Source: Phenylobacterium sp. J367 (lineage in GTDB: Bacteria; Pseudomonadota; Alphaproteobacteria; Caulobacterales; Caulobacteraceae). From it: 64,000 nt of DNA. Shown piece by piece: positions 48,087-56,195 of this stretch (position 1 is the stretch's first letter; every line of letters starts with the position of its first letter). The stretch covers positions 1,860,001 to 1,924,000 of the forward strand of contig NZ_JAJONA010000001.1 in assembly GCF_024699985.1 (NCBI RefSeq), in the 5' to 3' direction. A model generated the notes under the pieces. That model was not told the DNA's origin. It did not search any database and worked only from the letters and a program-made list of their open reading frames with translations. The position numbers were made by a program, and so were the translations under genes.

Positions 48087-49096
48087 CCACCAAGCCTTTG
48101 ACGGTCCCGGCGGAGCGGGCTACCTCCGCCGGGATGTCGATTGCCGGGGGGCGCGACGAGGTCGATTTGGCGCGCCCGATTTCCAGCTTCTCCCGCCGCA
48201 CGATCCTGTTCGGCGCCGCGGTCCTCGTGCCCGGGGCCCTCGGCGCCTGCGGCGGCAAGCCCGACGCGACGACGGCGCCGGCCGCCAAGGCCGCCCGCGG
48301 CATGAGCCTCGCCGAGGCCGTCGCCGGCGACTGGCGGCTGCCCGCCGACAAGGCCCGCGACGGCTTCCGCCATCCGGTGGAGAGCCTGAACTTCTGGGGG
48401 CTGAAGCCCGGCCAGACGGTGGTCGAATTCTGGCCCGGCGCCGGCTGGTACACGGACATCCTGGCGCCCTACCTCGCCGGCAACGGCGGCAAGCTCTACG
48501 CCGCCAACCTGCAGCCCGATCCCGCCGACCCGGCGACGGTGGCGGTGGTCGACGCCTACCGGCGCAAGCTCGAGGACAAGCCGAAGCTCTACGGCCAGGT
48601 GGAGATCACCGCCTTCGGTCCGACGAGCGGACCGGTCGCGCCGGCGGGCTCGGCGGACCTCGTCCTGTTCCTGCGCAACCTCCACAACTGGATGGCCGCG
48701 GGGATCGCCGAGAAGGCGTTCCGCGACGCCTTCGCCGCGCTCAAGCCCGGCGGCGTGCTGGGCGTCGAGGAGCACCGCGCCAACATCGGCGCCGTGCAGG
48801 ACGTGCTGGCCGACGACGGCTATGTGCAGCAGCCCTATGTGATCCAGCTCGCCCAGGAGGCCGGCTTCCAGCTCGCCGCGGCGAGCGAGGTCAACGCCAA
48901 TCCGAGGGACACCAAGGACCATCCGTTCGGCGTCTGGACCCTGCCGCCGGTGCGCCGCTCCAGCCCCCGCGGCCAGCCCGACGACGCGGCCTTCGACCAC
49001 ACGAAGTACGACGCGATCGGCGAGAGCGACCGCATGACGCTGAAGTTCGTGAAGCCCGCCCAGGCCGTCGCGCCGCCCCCGCCGGCGGCGAAGTAG
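48083..49096 (+). CDS. Exported methyltransferase-fold lipoprotein-like paralogue, copy 2
   Basis: An intact 337-aa paralogue of the previous gene, starting with GTG in a 4-nt overlap. Its export signal looks like a twin-arginine lipoprotein signal (SRRTILFGAAVLVPGALGAC). The catalytic-like motif is VVEFWPGAGWYTDILAPYLA, and LNLHNWMAAG-like FLRNLHNWMAAG and LKPGGVLGVEEHRANIG follow. Long identical blocks with copy 1 (KDTKDHPFGVWTLPPVRRS, KYDAIGESDRMTLKFVKPA) show recent tandem duplication. The different secretion route suggests Tat export for a folded, cofactor-loaded protein; this is inferred. Confidence 0.78.
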   Translation: MTTKPLTVPAERATSAGMSIAGGRDEVDLARPISSFSRRTILFGAAVLVPGALGACGGKPDATTAPAAKAARGMSLAEAVAGDWRLPADKARDGFRHPVESLNFWGLKPGQTVVEFWPGAGWYTDILAPYLAGNGGKLYAANLQPDPADPATVAVVDAYRRKLEDKPKLYGQVEITAFGPTSGPVAPAGSADLVLFLRNLHNWMAAGIAEKAFRDAFAALKPGGVLGVEEHRANIGAVQDVLADDGYVQQPYVIQLAQEAGFQLAAASEVNANPRDTKDHPFGVWTLPPVRRSSPRGQPDDAAFDHTKYDAIGESDRMTLKFVKPAQAVAPPPPAAK

Positions 49097-49255
49097 AAAT
49101 CCGCTTACGGACGAAGCCTGACCGGCCGCGGCGCCCGTGGGACGTCACGCCGCACGCAAACCCTCACGTTCGGACTGGGCGGGCGCAACCCTGACGGTTT
49201 ACTTCGCTCGCCCGCGAAGCGAAGCTCGGCGGTGAGTCGGGAGGGCCGGGGGCTG

Positions 49256-49564
49256 ATGGCGACCATCGACGAGATCACCGATCGGATCCGCCGCGCGGCG
49301 GCCTCCGGCGTTGACCTCGACCGGTCGATCAAGCTCGACCTGAAGGGCGAGGGCTACATCCACATCAAGGGCGCCGAGGTCTCGAACGAGGACCTCCCGG
49401 CCGACCTCGTGGTGACCGTCGCGCGCAAGGACCTGGAGGCTCTCGGCAAGCGCGAGCTCGACCCCATGCGCGCCATGATGACCGGCCGGCTGAAGCTGTC
49501 GGACATGGGGCTCGCCATGAAACTTCTGCCGCAGATTCAGTCTCTGTTTTCCAAGGCCGGATAA
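49256..49564 (+). CDS. SCP2 sterol-carrier-type lipid-binding protein
   Basis: A 102-aa single SCP2 domain: MATIDEITDRIRRAAASGVD, then IKLDLKGEGYIHIKG, a helix containing DLVVTVARKDLEALG, and MTGRLKLSDMGLAMKLLPQI. SCP2 domains bind fatty acids, acyl-CoA or other lipids in the cytosol. The ATG at 49256 has GGGAGGGCCGGGGG upstream. A hydrolase gene follows 9 bp later, suggesting that the SCP2 protein delivers or binds the hydrolase lipid substrate or product. That link is inferred. Confidence 0.85.
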   Translation: MATIDEITDRIRRAAASGVDLDRSIKLDLKGEGYIHIKGAEVSNEDLPADLVVTVARKDLEALGKRELDPMRAMMTGRLKLSDMGLAMKLLPQIQSLFSKAG

Positions 49565-49573
49565 GGCAGCGCG

Positions 49574-51166
49574 ATGGCCGACGCCGCCCCCCTGTTCGAG
49601 ATCGCCGGAAACCCCGTCCCGGCGCGTGGCGCGGGCGAGTGGTTCACCGGCCATGGCGGCGTCAAGCTCAGGGCCGCGCTGTTCCAGCCGGCCGGGACGC
49701 CGCGCGGTTCGGTGGTGCTGTCCGGCGGCCGCACCGAGGTCATCGAGAAGTACTTCGAGACCATCCAGGACTTCCTCGACCGCGGCCTGGTGGTGCTGGT
49801 CCACGACTGGCGCGGCCAGGGTCTGTCGCACCGCGAGCTGGGCGACCGGCTGAAGGGCCACGCCAACGGCTACAAGGCCTTCCTCGACGACTACCGCGCG
49901 CTGATCGGCGCCTTCGCGGACCGGCTGCCGAAACCCTGGTTCGCGGTCGGCCATTCCATGGGCGGCTGCCTGACCCTGCTGGCCCTGGCCCACGGCGAGG
50001 ACCGGTTCGCCGGCGCGGTTCTGTCGGCGCCGATGCTCGGCATCCGCACCCAGCCGGTGTCGCCCCGGGCCGCCCGCGTCGCGGCCCGGACGAACACCAT
50101 GCTCGGCCGCGCGGCGCGCTACGCCCGCGACCCGAAGCGCCTCCCACGCGACGACGACTTCGACACCAACATCCTGACCCACGACCGCGCGCGCTTCGAG
50201 CGCAACTGCCGGCTCGTGGCCGAGCACCCCGACCTGGCGCTGGGTTCGCCGACCTGGGGCTGGCTCGACTTCGCCTTCCGCGCCACCGCCTTCCTCGCCC
50301 GGCCCGAACGGCTGCGCGAGGTCACCCTGCCCGTGACCATCGTGTCGGCGGGCGAGGAGAAGCTGGTGGACAACGCCGCGCAGGCCGCGGCCGCCCGACA
50401 CCTGCCGCAGGGAAAGTTCGTCAACGCCCCCGGCGCCTACCACGAAATCCTGATGGAGACCGACGACATGCGAAACATCTTCCTGCGTGCCTTCGACATG
50501 CTGATCGGCCGCACCGCGCCGAAGCCTGCCGAAGCGCCGAAGCCGGCCGCCCCGGCCCCGACGCCGGCCCCGGCCGCCGCCGCGCCCAAGCCTGTGGAAA
50601 CGCCGAAGCCGGCCCCGGCTCCGGCCGCTGCGCCCGCCGCGGCGCCCGCGACCGCCGCCAAGCCCGCCACGGCCGCGAAGCCGGCGGCCAAGAAGCCGGC
50701 CGCGGCGAAGAAGCCCGCCGCCCCGAAGGCCGCGAAGCCTGCCGCCGCCAAACCGGCCCCGAAGGCCGCGGCGAAGCCCGCCGCCGCCAAGCCGGCCGCC
50801 AAGGCTGTGGCTCCGAAGAAGGCCGCCGCGCCGAAGCCGGCCGCCGCGCCGAAGCCGGCCGCCGCGAAGGCTCCGGCCAAGACCGCTGCGAAGCCGGCCG
50901 CCAAGCCGGCGTCGAAGCCCGCGGCCGCCAAGGCTCCGGCCACGACCGCTGCGCCGAAGAAGGCCGCTGCGCCGAAGCCCGCCGCCAAGCCGGCCGCGAA
51001 GCCCACCGCGGCGAAGAAGGCTCCGGCCGCCAAGAAGCCGGCTGCGGCCAAGCCCGCCGCGGCGAAGCCGGCCGCCAAGCCGGCGGCCGCCAAGGCCGCG
51101 CCGAAGACCGTCGCGAAGACGCCCGCCGCCAAGAAGCCGGCGGCCAAGGCGCCTTCGAAGAAGTAG
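49574..51166 (+). CDS. Lysophospholipase-like alpha/beta hydrolase fused to a histone-H1-like Lys/Ala/Pro tail
   Basis: An intact 530-aa protein. Residues 1-312 form a PldB/serine-aminopeptidase-like hydrolase with HDWRGQGLS, the elbow GHSMGG (Ser128) and the histidine in GAYHEILMETD (His289). From about residue 313 to the end (218 aa) the protein is almost only K, A and P (repeats like AKPAAKPAAA, KKPAAAKK), resembling histone H1 and AlgP-type tails that bind nucleic acid or polyanions. The tail is in frame with GC-rich codons and no indel, so it is not an error. The SCP2 gene upstream suggests a lipid substrate. Fusion of the two parts is the odd point. Confidence 0.85.
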   Translation: MADAAPLFEIAGNPVPARGAGEWFTGHGGVKLRAALFQPAGTPRGSVVLSGGRTEVIEKYFETIQDFLDRGLVVLVHDWRGQGLSHRELGDRLKGHANGYKAFLDDYRALIGAFADRLPKPWFAVGHSMGGCLTLLALAHGEDRFAGAVLSAPMLGIRTQPVSPRAARVAARTNTMLGRAARYARDPKRLPRDDDFDTNILTHDRARFERNCRLVAEHPDLALGSPTWGWLDFAFRATAFLARPERLREVTLPVTIVSAGEEKLVDNAAQAAAARHLPQGKFVNAPGAYHEILMETDDMRNIFLRAFDMLIGRTAPKPAEAPKPAAPAPTPAPAAAAPKPVETPKPAPAPAAAPAAAPATAAKPATAAKPAAKKPAAAKKPAAPKAAKPAAAKPAPKAAAKPAAAKPAAKAVAPKKAAAPKPAAAPKPAAAKAPAKTAAKPAAKPASKPAAAKAPATTAAPKKAAAPKPAAKPAAKPTAAKKAPAAKKPAAAKPAAAKPAAKPAAAKAAPKTVAKTPAAKKPAAKAPSKK

Positions 51167-51203
51167 AACGGAAAGGGCGTCCTCCTCAGCGGGAGGGCGC
51201 CGC

Positions 51204-52034
51204 CTACTTGGCCGAGCGCTTGAGGGCGACCAAAGCCTCGTCCAGGCAGGCGCGGTCGCCCGCGATCGCGATCTGGCCGCCGCGCTCGGGCATGGGGTCG
51301 CCCCGCCAGTCGGTGACGATCCCCCGGCGTTCTCTACGAGCGGGACCAGCCCGGCCACGTCCCACGGCGCGAGCCCCGCCTCCACCACCAGGTCCATCTG
51401 GCCCGCCGCCACCATGGCGTAGGCGTAGGCGTCGCAGCCCAGCCGCGCGAGCCTCGCGGCCGAACGCACCTGCCGCCAGGCGCCCAGCTCCGCGCCGTCG
51501 AAGCAGCCTTCCGGGTCGGTGGTGGCGATCACCGCGTCGGTCAGGACGGGGCAGGGACGGACCCGGAGCGGCGTCTCGCCGGCCGCGGTCACCAGCCGCG
51601 AGCCCGACGGCGAGCCCAGGAACACCTCGCCGAGATAGGGCTGGCCGATCGAGCCCAGCACCTGTCGGCCTTCCACGCGCAGGCCGATCAGGGTGCACCA
51701 GAGCGGCAGGCCGGCGACGAACGCCCTCGTCCCATCGACCGGATCGGTGATCCAGACGAACTCCGCGTCGGGCCGGTCTTCGCCGTATTCCTCGCCGATC
51801 ACCCCGTGCTCGGGGTAGCGCTCGGCGATCAGCTTGCGGATCGCCCGCTCGGCGCCCCTTGTCGGCCTCGGTGACGGGATCGAATCCCTTGGCGCCGCCC
51901 CCCTTGCCGGCGTTCTTGTCGACCATGCCGTGCTCGGCCCGGAAGTGCGGACGGATGGCCTCGGCGGAGGCCGCGTTCAGCTCGAGCAGGAAGGCGTCGA
52001 GCTCGGCGATCTTTTTCGGGGAGAGGGCGGGCAT
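51204..52034 (-). CDS. Inositol-monophosphatase-family phosphatase, HisN-like
   Basis: The corrected length is 276 aa (remove a G near 51858, add a G near 51323). It starts MPALSPKKIAELDAFLLELN and has FDPVTEADKG and GVIGEEYGEDRPDAEFVWIT. DPVDGTRAFVAGLP (metal site) and GLAPWDVAGLVPLVENAGG (second metal site) complete the active centre. This is the IMPase fold. The EEYG/WITDPVDGTRAF pattern is that of the HisN group, which dephosphorylates histidinol-phosphate in alphaproteobacteria. Inositol-1-phosphatase or CysQ activity cannot be excluded. Confidence 0.85.
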   Translation of the reverse strand: MPALSPKKIAELDAFLLELNAASAEAIRPHFRAEHGMVDKNAGKGGGAKGFDPVTEADKGRRAGDPQADRRALPRARGDRRGIRRRPARRGVRLDHRSGRWDEGVRRRPAALVHPDRPARGRPTGAGLDRPALSRRGVPGLAVGLAAGDRGRRDAAPGPSLPRPDRRGDRHHRPGRLLRRRGAGRLAAGAFGREARAAGLRRLRLRHGGGGPDGPGGGGGARAVGRGRAGPARRERRGIVTDWRGDPMPERGGQIAIAGDRACLDEALVALKRSAK

Positions 52035-52047
52035 GGCCCGCCCTTTA

Positions 52048-52425
52048 TCAGCCTTCCGCGTCGCCGTTGAGCGACTTGGCGAGATCCAGCAGCCGGCGGC
52101 GCGGACGCTCGCCGAGCTGGTAGTAGGCCTGGATGAGGTCGCGGGTCTCCTTGCGGGCGAACATCTCTGCGCCCTCGCCGTTCAGCACGTGCTCCTCGCG
52201 CTGGGCCTTGGATAGGCCCTCGTAGAAGTAGCTCACCGGCACCTCGAGCACCTGGGCGAGCTGCCAGACCCGGGCGGCCGACATGCGGTTGGCGGCGCAT
52301 TCGTATTTCTGGATCTGCTGGAAGCGCACGCCGCACACGGCCGCGAGCTGCTGCTGGGTGAGCCCCAGAAGCCTCCGGCGCCGGCGCAGCCGCCGCCCCA
52401 GATGGACGTCGATCTCGCTGCTCAT
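52048..52425 (-). CDS. XRE-family helix-turn-helix transcriptional regulator
   Basis: About 125 aa. The HTH (residues 12-65) reads LGRRLRRRRRLLGLTQQQLA then GVRFQQIQKYECAANRMSAA. A C-terminal helical segment contains KETRDLIQAYYQLGERPRRR. The sequence belongs to a group of short alphaproteobacterial XRE regulators with the conserved QIQKYE turn. The DNA target and signal are unknown. It lies 14 bp upstream of the IMPase gene on the same strand and may regulate it. ATG at 52425 is preferred to the GTG at 52428. Confidence 0.85.
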   Translation of the reverse strand: MSSEIDVHLGRRLRRRRRLLGLTQQQLAAVCGVRFQQIQKYECAANRMSAARVWQLAQVLEVPVSYFYEGLSKAQREEHVLNGEGAEMFARKETRDLIQAYYQLGERPRRRLLDLAKSLNGDAEG

Positions 52426-52540
52426 CACGCTTAACGCTGCCCCTTATCCCCGTCCCATCGTGGGACAATCCGGACTTCGGGCCGCAAGTCGCGCGCCACG
52501 CGAGTTGGACGGATCGCCTGACGCGCTCTAGTTACCGGCC

Positions 52541-53488
52541 ATGGCGGACAAGAAGCCCTCCTTCTGGCAGGACCTCGGCTGGCGGCTGGAGGCGATCGCC
52601 TACGACGGGCTGGAGGCGCTGGCCCGCGCCTTCCCGATCGACCGGGTGTCCGATTTCGGAGCCTGGCTGTTCCAGCGCCTGGGTCCGCTGACCAGCGCCA
52701 ACCGGGTGGCCGAGATCAACCTCCGGATCGCCTTCCCGGAGAAGTCCGACGTCGAGATCGCCGCCCTGCTGGCCGAGCAGTGGGCCCACGTCGGCCGCTG
52801 GTTCGCCGAGTTCGCGATCCTCGACCGGATCATCGCCGACCCCGGGCGCGTGGAGGTCGTCGGCGCCGAGCGGCTGGCGGCGATCCGCGACGGCGCGGGG
52901 CCGGTGGTGTTCATCTCCGGCCACTTCTCGTCGTTCGAAATCATGCCGGCGGTGATCATCCACTCCGGCGTCACCTGCCAGATCACCTACCGGGCGACCA
53001 ACAACCCGCACGTGGACGACCGCATCCGCCGCAGCCGCTTCCGCTATGGCGTCAGGCTCTTCGCGCCGAAGGGGACGGACGGCGCCCGCGAACTGCTGCG
53101 CGCGCTGTCACGCGGCGAGTCCGTGGCCCTGATGAACGACCAGAAGTTCAACGGCGGGATCGCCGCGCCGTTCTTCGGGGTGACCGCCCATACGGCGCCG
53201 GGGCCGTCCTCCTTCGCGCTGCGCTACGGCATCCCGCTGCAGCCGATGAGCGTCGAGCGGAAGGACAAGGCCCGCTTCCGGGTGGTGGTGCACGAGCCGA
53301 TTTTCCTCGCCGACACCGGCGACCGCAACGCCGACATCGAGGCCGGGGTGCGGGTGGTCAACGCCTGGATGGAGGACCGGATCCGCGAGCGTCCCGCCGA
53401 GTGGTTCTGGGTCCACAAGCGCTGGCCGAGCGAGCTCTACAAGAAGCGTCGTCATCCCGCCCCTTCAGGGGAGGGGCAGGCCGCGTAG
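52541..53488 (+). CDS. Lysophospholipid/lauroyl acyltransferase (LpxL/HtrB-like)
   Basis: A 315-aa LPLAT protein. The catalytic H-x4-E lies in ISGHFSSFE, and GTDGARELLRALSRGESVAL, MNDQKFNGGIAAPFFG and RPAEWFWVHKRWP are typical for LpxL/HtrB and related lipid A acyltransferases. It should work at the inner membrane, adding acyl chains to lipid A or a related lipid. The last 12 residues (RHPAPSGEGQAA-like) are encoded by a type A inverted repeat, so the original C-terminus probably ended near ELYKK. Confidence 0.85.
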   Translation: MADKKPSFWQDLGWRLEAIAYDGLEALARAFPIDRVSDFGAWLFQRLGPLTSANRVAEINLRIAFPEKSDVEIAALLAEQWAHVGRWFAEFAILDRIIADPGRVEVVGAERLAAIRDGAGPVVFISGHFSSFEIMPAVIIHSGVTCQITYRATNNPHVDDRIRRSRFRYGVRLFAPKGTDGARELLRALSRGESVALMNDQKFNGGIAAPFFGVTAHTAPGPSSFALRYGIPLQPMSVERKDKARFRVVVHEPIFLADTGDRNADIEAGVRVVNAWMEDRIRERPAEWFWVHKRWPSELYKKRRHPAPSGEGQAA

Positions 53489-53597
53489 CGGCCAGGGTGG
53501 GGAAGTCGCGTTCAGGTTCCGATTGCCGAGCCTGGCCCACAGACCCCTACCCGGCGAGGCTTCGCCTCGGCCACCCTCCCCTGAAGGGGAGGGATGG
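53453..53597. repeat. Inverted repeat (type A) between acyltransferase and DUF2093 genes
   Basis: CGCCCCTTCAGGGGAGGGGC near 53458 faces ACCCTCCCCTGAAGGGGAGG near 53573. Inner arms (GGCCGCGTAGCGGCC; GGCGAGGCTTCGCC) make further small hairpins. The left part overlaps the end of the acyltransferase gene and supplies its stop codon; the right arm ends beside the DUF2093 stop. Confidence 0.8.
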
Positions 53598-53600
53598 AGG

Positions 53601-53816
53601 CTACTGGGTCTCCTGCCAGCGCTTCAGCGCTTCGGCCGGGCCGGCGTAGGCTTCCTGCAGGGCCGCGCTCCAGTAGCGGAGCTGCTCCAGCGGGACCTTC
53701 TTGCCCGTCACCGCGCAGACCACGTAGCGGCCCGGCTTCAAGACGGCGAAGTCGCCGTCGCCGTAGTGCAGCTTGGCGAGGTCCTGGCCGGAGAAGTCGC
53801 GGTCGTGGGCGTTCAT
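53601..53816 (-). CDS. DUF2093 family protein
   Basis: A 71-aa protein, starting MNAHDRDFSGQDLAKLHYGD, with YVVCAVTGKKVPLEQLRYWS. This is the compact DUF2093 pattern found in alphaproteobacteria, often next to xseA as here. The single cysteine and glycine-lysine turn are conserved features. Function is unknown. It lies 28 bp downstream of xseA on the same strand, so it is probably co-transcribed. Confidence 0.85.
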   Translation of the reverse strand: MNAHDRDFSGQDLAKLHYGDGDFAVLKPGRYVVCAVTGKKVPLEQLRYWSAALQEAYAGPAEALKRWQETQ

Positions 53817-53844
53817 GGGCGTGGATATAGCGCTGCAGGGCGTC

Positions 53845-55308
53845 TCAGAACAGGTCCCCCTGGGGCGGACCGTCGGCCTTGGGCTTCGGCCGGGCGGCCT
53901 TCGGGGCGGGAGGCGCCGGCGCCGGGACGCCGCCGTCCCCGTCGATCACCGCCTGGCGCGTGACCTTGTCGCCGAACTTGATGGCGACCGCCTCGCCGGC
54001 GGCCAGCGCCGACCCCTGGTGGACGATCGAGCCGTCGGCGCGGGTGACCCGGGCGAAGCCGCGTTCCAGGGGCCGCTCAGGATCGACCGAGGCGTGCAGC
54101 TTGCCGAGCGCGGTCAGCCGTTCGGCCAGGCGGTCCAGCTTCCGCTCGGCGGCCGGGTGCAGGCGGGCGGCGACGGCGTCCAGCCGGTCCTTCTGCACAG
54201 CTTGAGGCCGCTGGAGCAGGAGCGGGGAGAGCCGGCTCGCCACGCGGACAAGGTCGCGCTCGTGGGCGGCGGCGTTGCGGGCGAGGCCTGCGCCCAGCCG
54301 GCCGGACACCACGCCGAACCGTTGGGCGGCCAGCTCCACCATGTCGGGCACACGCTTCAGCGCCCGGTCGGCGTGCTGCACCCGGGCCCGGCGGTCCTCG
54401 ACCACCCGTCCGCCACAGCGGTGCATCCGCGCGCCGAAGTCGCTGACCAGGGCCTTCAACTCGGCCAGAACGGGGGTCGCCATCTCGGCGGCGGCGGTCG
54501 GCGTCGGCGCCCGGCGGTCGGAGACGAAGTCGATCAGGGTCGTATCCGTCTCGTGGCCCACGGCGCTGATCAGCGGGATCGAGCAGGCGGCGACGGTGCG
54601 CGCCAACTCCTCGTCGTTGAAGGCCCAGAGGTCCTCAACCGAGCCGCCGCCGCGGGCGACGATCAGGATGTCCGGACGCGGGACGGGCCCCCCGGGCCGG
54701 AGGGCGTCGAAGCCCTTGATCGCCGCGCAGACCTGGCCCGCGGCGGCGTCGCCCTGGACGACCACCGGCCAGACGACGACCCGGCACGGCCAGCGGTCGC
54801 GGATGCGGTGGAGGATGTCGCGGATCACCGCGCCGGTCGGCGAGGTGATCACCCCGACCACGGCCGGCATGGAGGGCAGCGGCTTCTTGCGGCCGGGTTC
54901 GAACAGGCCCTCGGCCTGCAGCTTGGCCTTCAGCCGCTCGAGCTGGGCGAGCAGGGCGCCGACGCCGGCCGGCTCCATCGTCTCGATGACGATCTGGTAG
55001 CGGGAGCCCTGCGGATAGGAGGTGATCTTGCCGGTGACCACCACCTCCATGCCCTGCTGCGGGCGGACCTGCAGCCGGCTGACCTGGCCCTTCCAGATGA
55101 CCCCGTCGATCGCGGCCCGCTCGTCCTTGAGCGTCAGGTAGACGTGGCCGTTGGAGTGGTGGGTGACCTTGGAGAGCTCGCCGCGCAGGCGCACGAAGCC
55201 GTAGGCGTCCTCCAGCGTCCGCTTGAGCGCGAAGGCCAGCTCCGAGACGGAGTAGGGCCGGGCGTTGCCGTCGGCGGGGGCCGCGGACTCAGGCGCGAGG
55301 TCGGTCAT
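53845..55308 (-). CDS. xseA: Exodeoxyribonuclease VII large subunit
   Basis: An intact 487-aa protein. The N-terminal OB fold ([40 protein letters not shown]) binds single-stranded DNA. The catalytic domain has [39 protein letters not shown] and [29 protein letters not shown] coiled coil follows toward the C-terminus. Exo VII degrades single-stranded DNA together with XseB, which is not in the window. Confidence 0.97.
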   Translation of the reverse strand: MTDLAPESAAPADGNARPYSVSELAFALKRTLEDAYGFVRLRGELSKVTHHSNGHVYLTLKDERAAIDGVIWKGQVSRLQVRPQQGMEVVVTGKITSYPQGSRYQIVIETMEPAGVGALLAQLERLKAKLQAEGLFEPGRKKPLPSMPAVVGVITSPTGAVIRDILHRIRDRWPCRVVVWPVVVQGDAAAGQVCAAIKGFDALRPGGPVPRPDILIVARGGGSVEDLWAFNDEELARTVAACSIPLISAVGHETDTTLIDFVSDRRAPTPTAAAEMATPVLAELKALVSDFGARMHRCGGRVVEDRRARVQHADRALKRVPDMVELAAQRFGVVSGRLGAGLARNAAAHERDLVRVASRLSPLLLQRPQAVQKDRLDAVAARLHPAAERKLDRLAERLTALGKLHASVDPERPLERGFARVTRADGSIVHQGSALAAGEAVAIKFGDKVTRQAVIDGDGGVPAPAPPAPKAARPKPKADGPPQGDLF

Positions 55309-55344
55309 CGGGGGAAGGTAGTGCGTGGGGCCTCAAATGGGAAA

Positions 55345-55380
55345 GGGCGCGCCCGCCGCTCGTAGCGGCCAGCGCGCCCC
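55345..55380 (-). terminator. GC-rich hairpin after gcrA
   Basis: On the minus strand GGGCGCGC pairs with GCGCGCCC, with an inner GCCGCT/AGCGGC stem. Only three T follow, so it is a weak intrinsic terminator. It separates gcrA from xseA. Confidence 0.55.
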
Positions 55381-55419
55381 CATCCCCAACGGATCACTTA
55401 CCGCGCACGGTCGCGGATC

Positions 55420-55929
55420 TCAGATGTAGCGGCGCAGGCTCCGGGCGAGCTCGGCGGCGCTGGATTTCTTCTTGGTCTGGGCCGGCTGGTAGGCCACCTG
55501 GGCGTGCTCCACGCAGTAGGGGCCGACCTCGTCCGAGCGGCGGCCGCAGAAGGTGAAGCTGTCCAGCGAGGGATCGCCGATCGGCCACTTGCACATGTGG
55601 GCGCCCAGCGTCAGCACGGTGGCCGTGCCGGGGGCTTCCTCGATGTAGCGGACCGGCGCCGGCTGCACCGCGACGGCGGTCGGCTGCTGTTCGGCGATGC
55701 GGCGCGGGGCCGACGGGGCCGCCGTCACCGGACGCGCGGGACGCGGCGCCTTGAACACCGTGCGGGCCGGCTTCGACGGCGCGGCGCGGCCCGAGAGGCC
55801 CAGCCTGTGAACCTTGCCGATGACCGCGTTGCGGGTGACGCCCCCAAGCTGCTTGGCGATCTGACTGGCCGAAAGGCCGTCCTGCCACAGCTTCTTGAGC
55901 AGCTCTACGCGCTCGTCCGTCCAACCCAT
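55420..55929 (-). CDS. gcrA: Cell-cycle regulator GcrA
   Basis: An intact 169-aa GcrA, close to the usual length. The N-terminal DNA-binding helices are MGWTDERVELLKKLWQDGLS and IAKQLGGVTRNAVIGKVHRL. A Pro/Ala-rich linker follows. The C-terminal sigma-70 binding domain has CKWPIGDPSLDSFTFCGRR and YCVEHAQVAYQP. GcrA works with sigma-70 at promoters methylated by CcrM at GANTC and drives S-phase genes in Caulobacterales. Neighbours argD, argF and hslO lie on the other side of the promoter region. CtrA-like and DnaA-like sites lie upstream. Confidence 0.97.
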   Translation of the reverse strand: MGWTDERVELLKKLWQDGLSASQIAKQLGGVTRNAVIGKVHRLGLSGRAAPSKPARTVFKAPRPARPVTAAPSAPRRIAEQQPTAVAVQPAPVRYIEEAPGTATVLTLGAHMCKWPIGDPSLDSFTFCGRRSDEVGPYCVEHAQVAYQPAQTKKKSSAAELARSLRRYI

Positions 55930-56028
55930 GTCGCCTCTCCCAGCCCTGGATCCGGCCGCACCCCTGCACCGCGGATCAACATCTTGTGGCGATCAGCTAT
56001 CTCGCTGCCCACCAACCACCATCAGTAG

Positions 56029-56076
56029 TAAACAACTCCTTAAGAGCCACAATAGGCGCCCTCCGGCTTGTCCACA
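56029..56076. promoter_or_regulatory. Putative CtrA-like half-consensus and DnaA-like box upstream of gcrA
   Basis: TAAA-N7-TTAA at 56029-56043 differs from the CtrA consensus TTAA-N7-TTAA by one base. TTGTCCACA at 56068-56076 differs from the DnaA box TTATCCACA by one base. Both lie 100-147 bp before the gcrA ATG. In Caulobacter, CtrA represses and DnaA activates gcrA, so the pair fits. The region is shared with the divergent ABC permease gene. Confidence 0.55.
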
Positions 56077-56195
56077 GGAACTAGATGTTGGGGCTGGAGT
56101 GCGCGCGAATGTCGCGTCCGCACGCCGCAACGGTGACGCTTCCGAGACGGTCCGGAGGCTTGCGGCGCAGCCCGTGCGGGCGCACATCAGCGGCC

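Noticed and set aside
50511..51166. Lys/Ala/Pro tail as a frameshift artefact
   Set aside because: The frame is continuous from the hydrolase, codon third positions are strongly GC, and the tail ends in a proper stop; other frames give low-quality sequence.
49199..51802. Long minus-strand frame with Arg/Gly/Leu repeats
   Set aside because: It is the complement of the Lys/Ala/Pro tail and hydrolase, plus the middle part of the IMPase gene.
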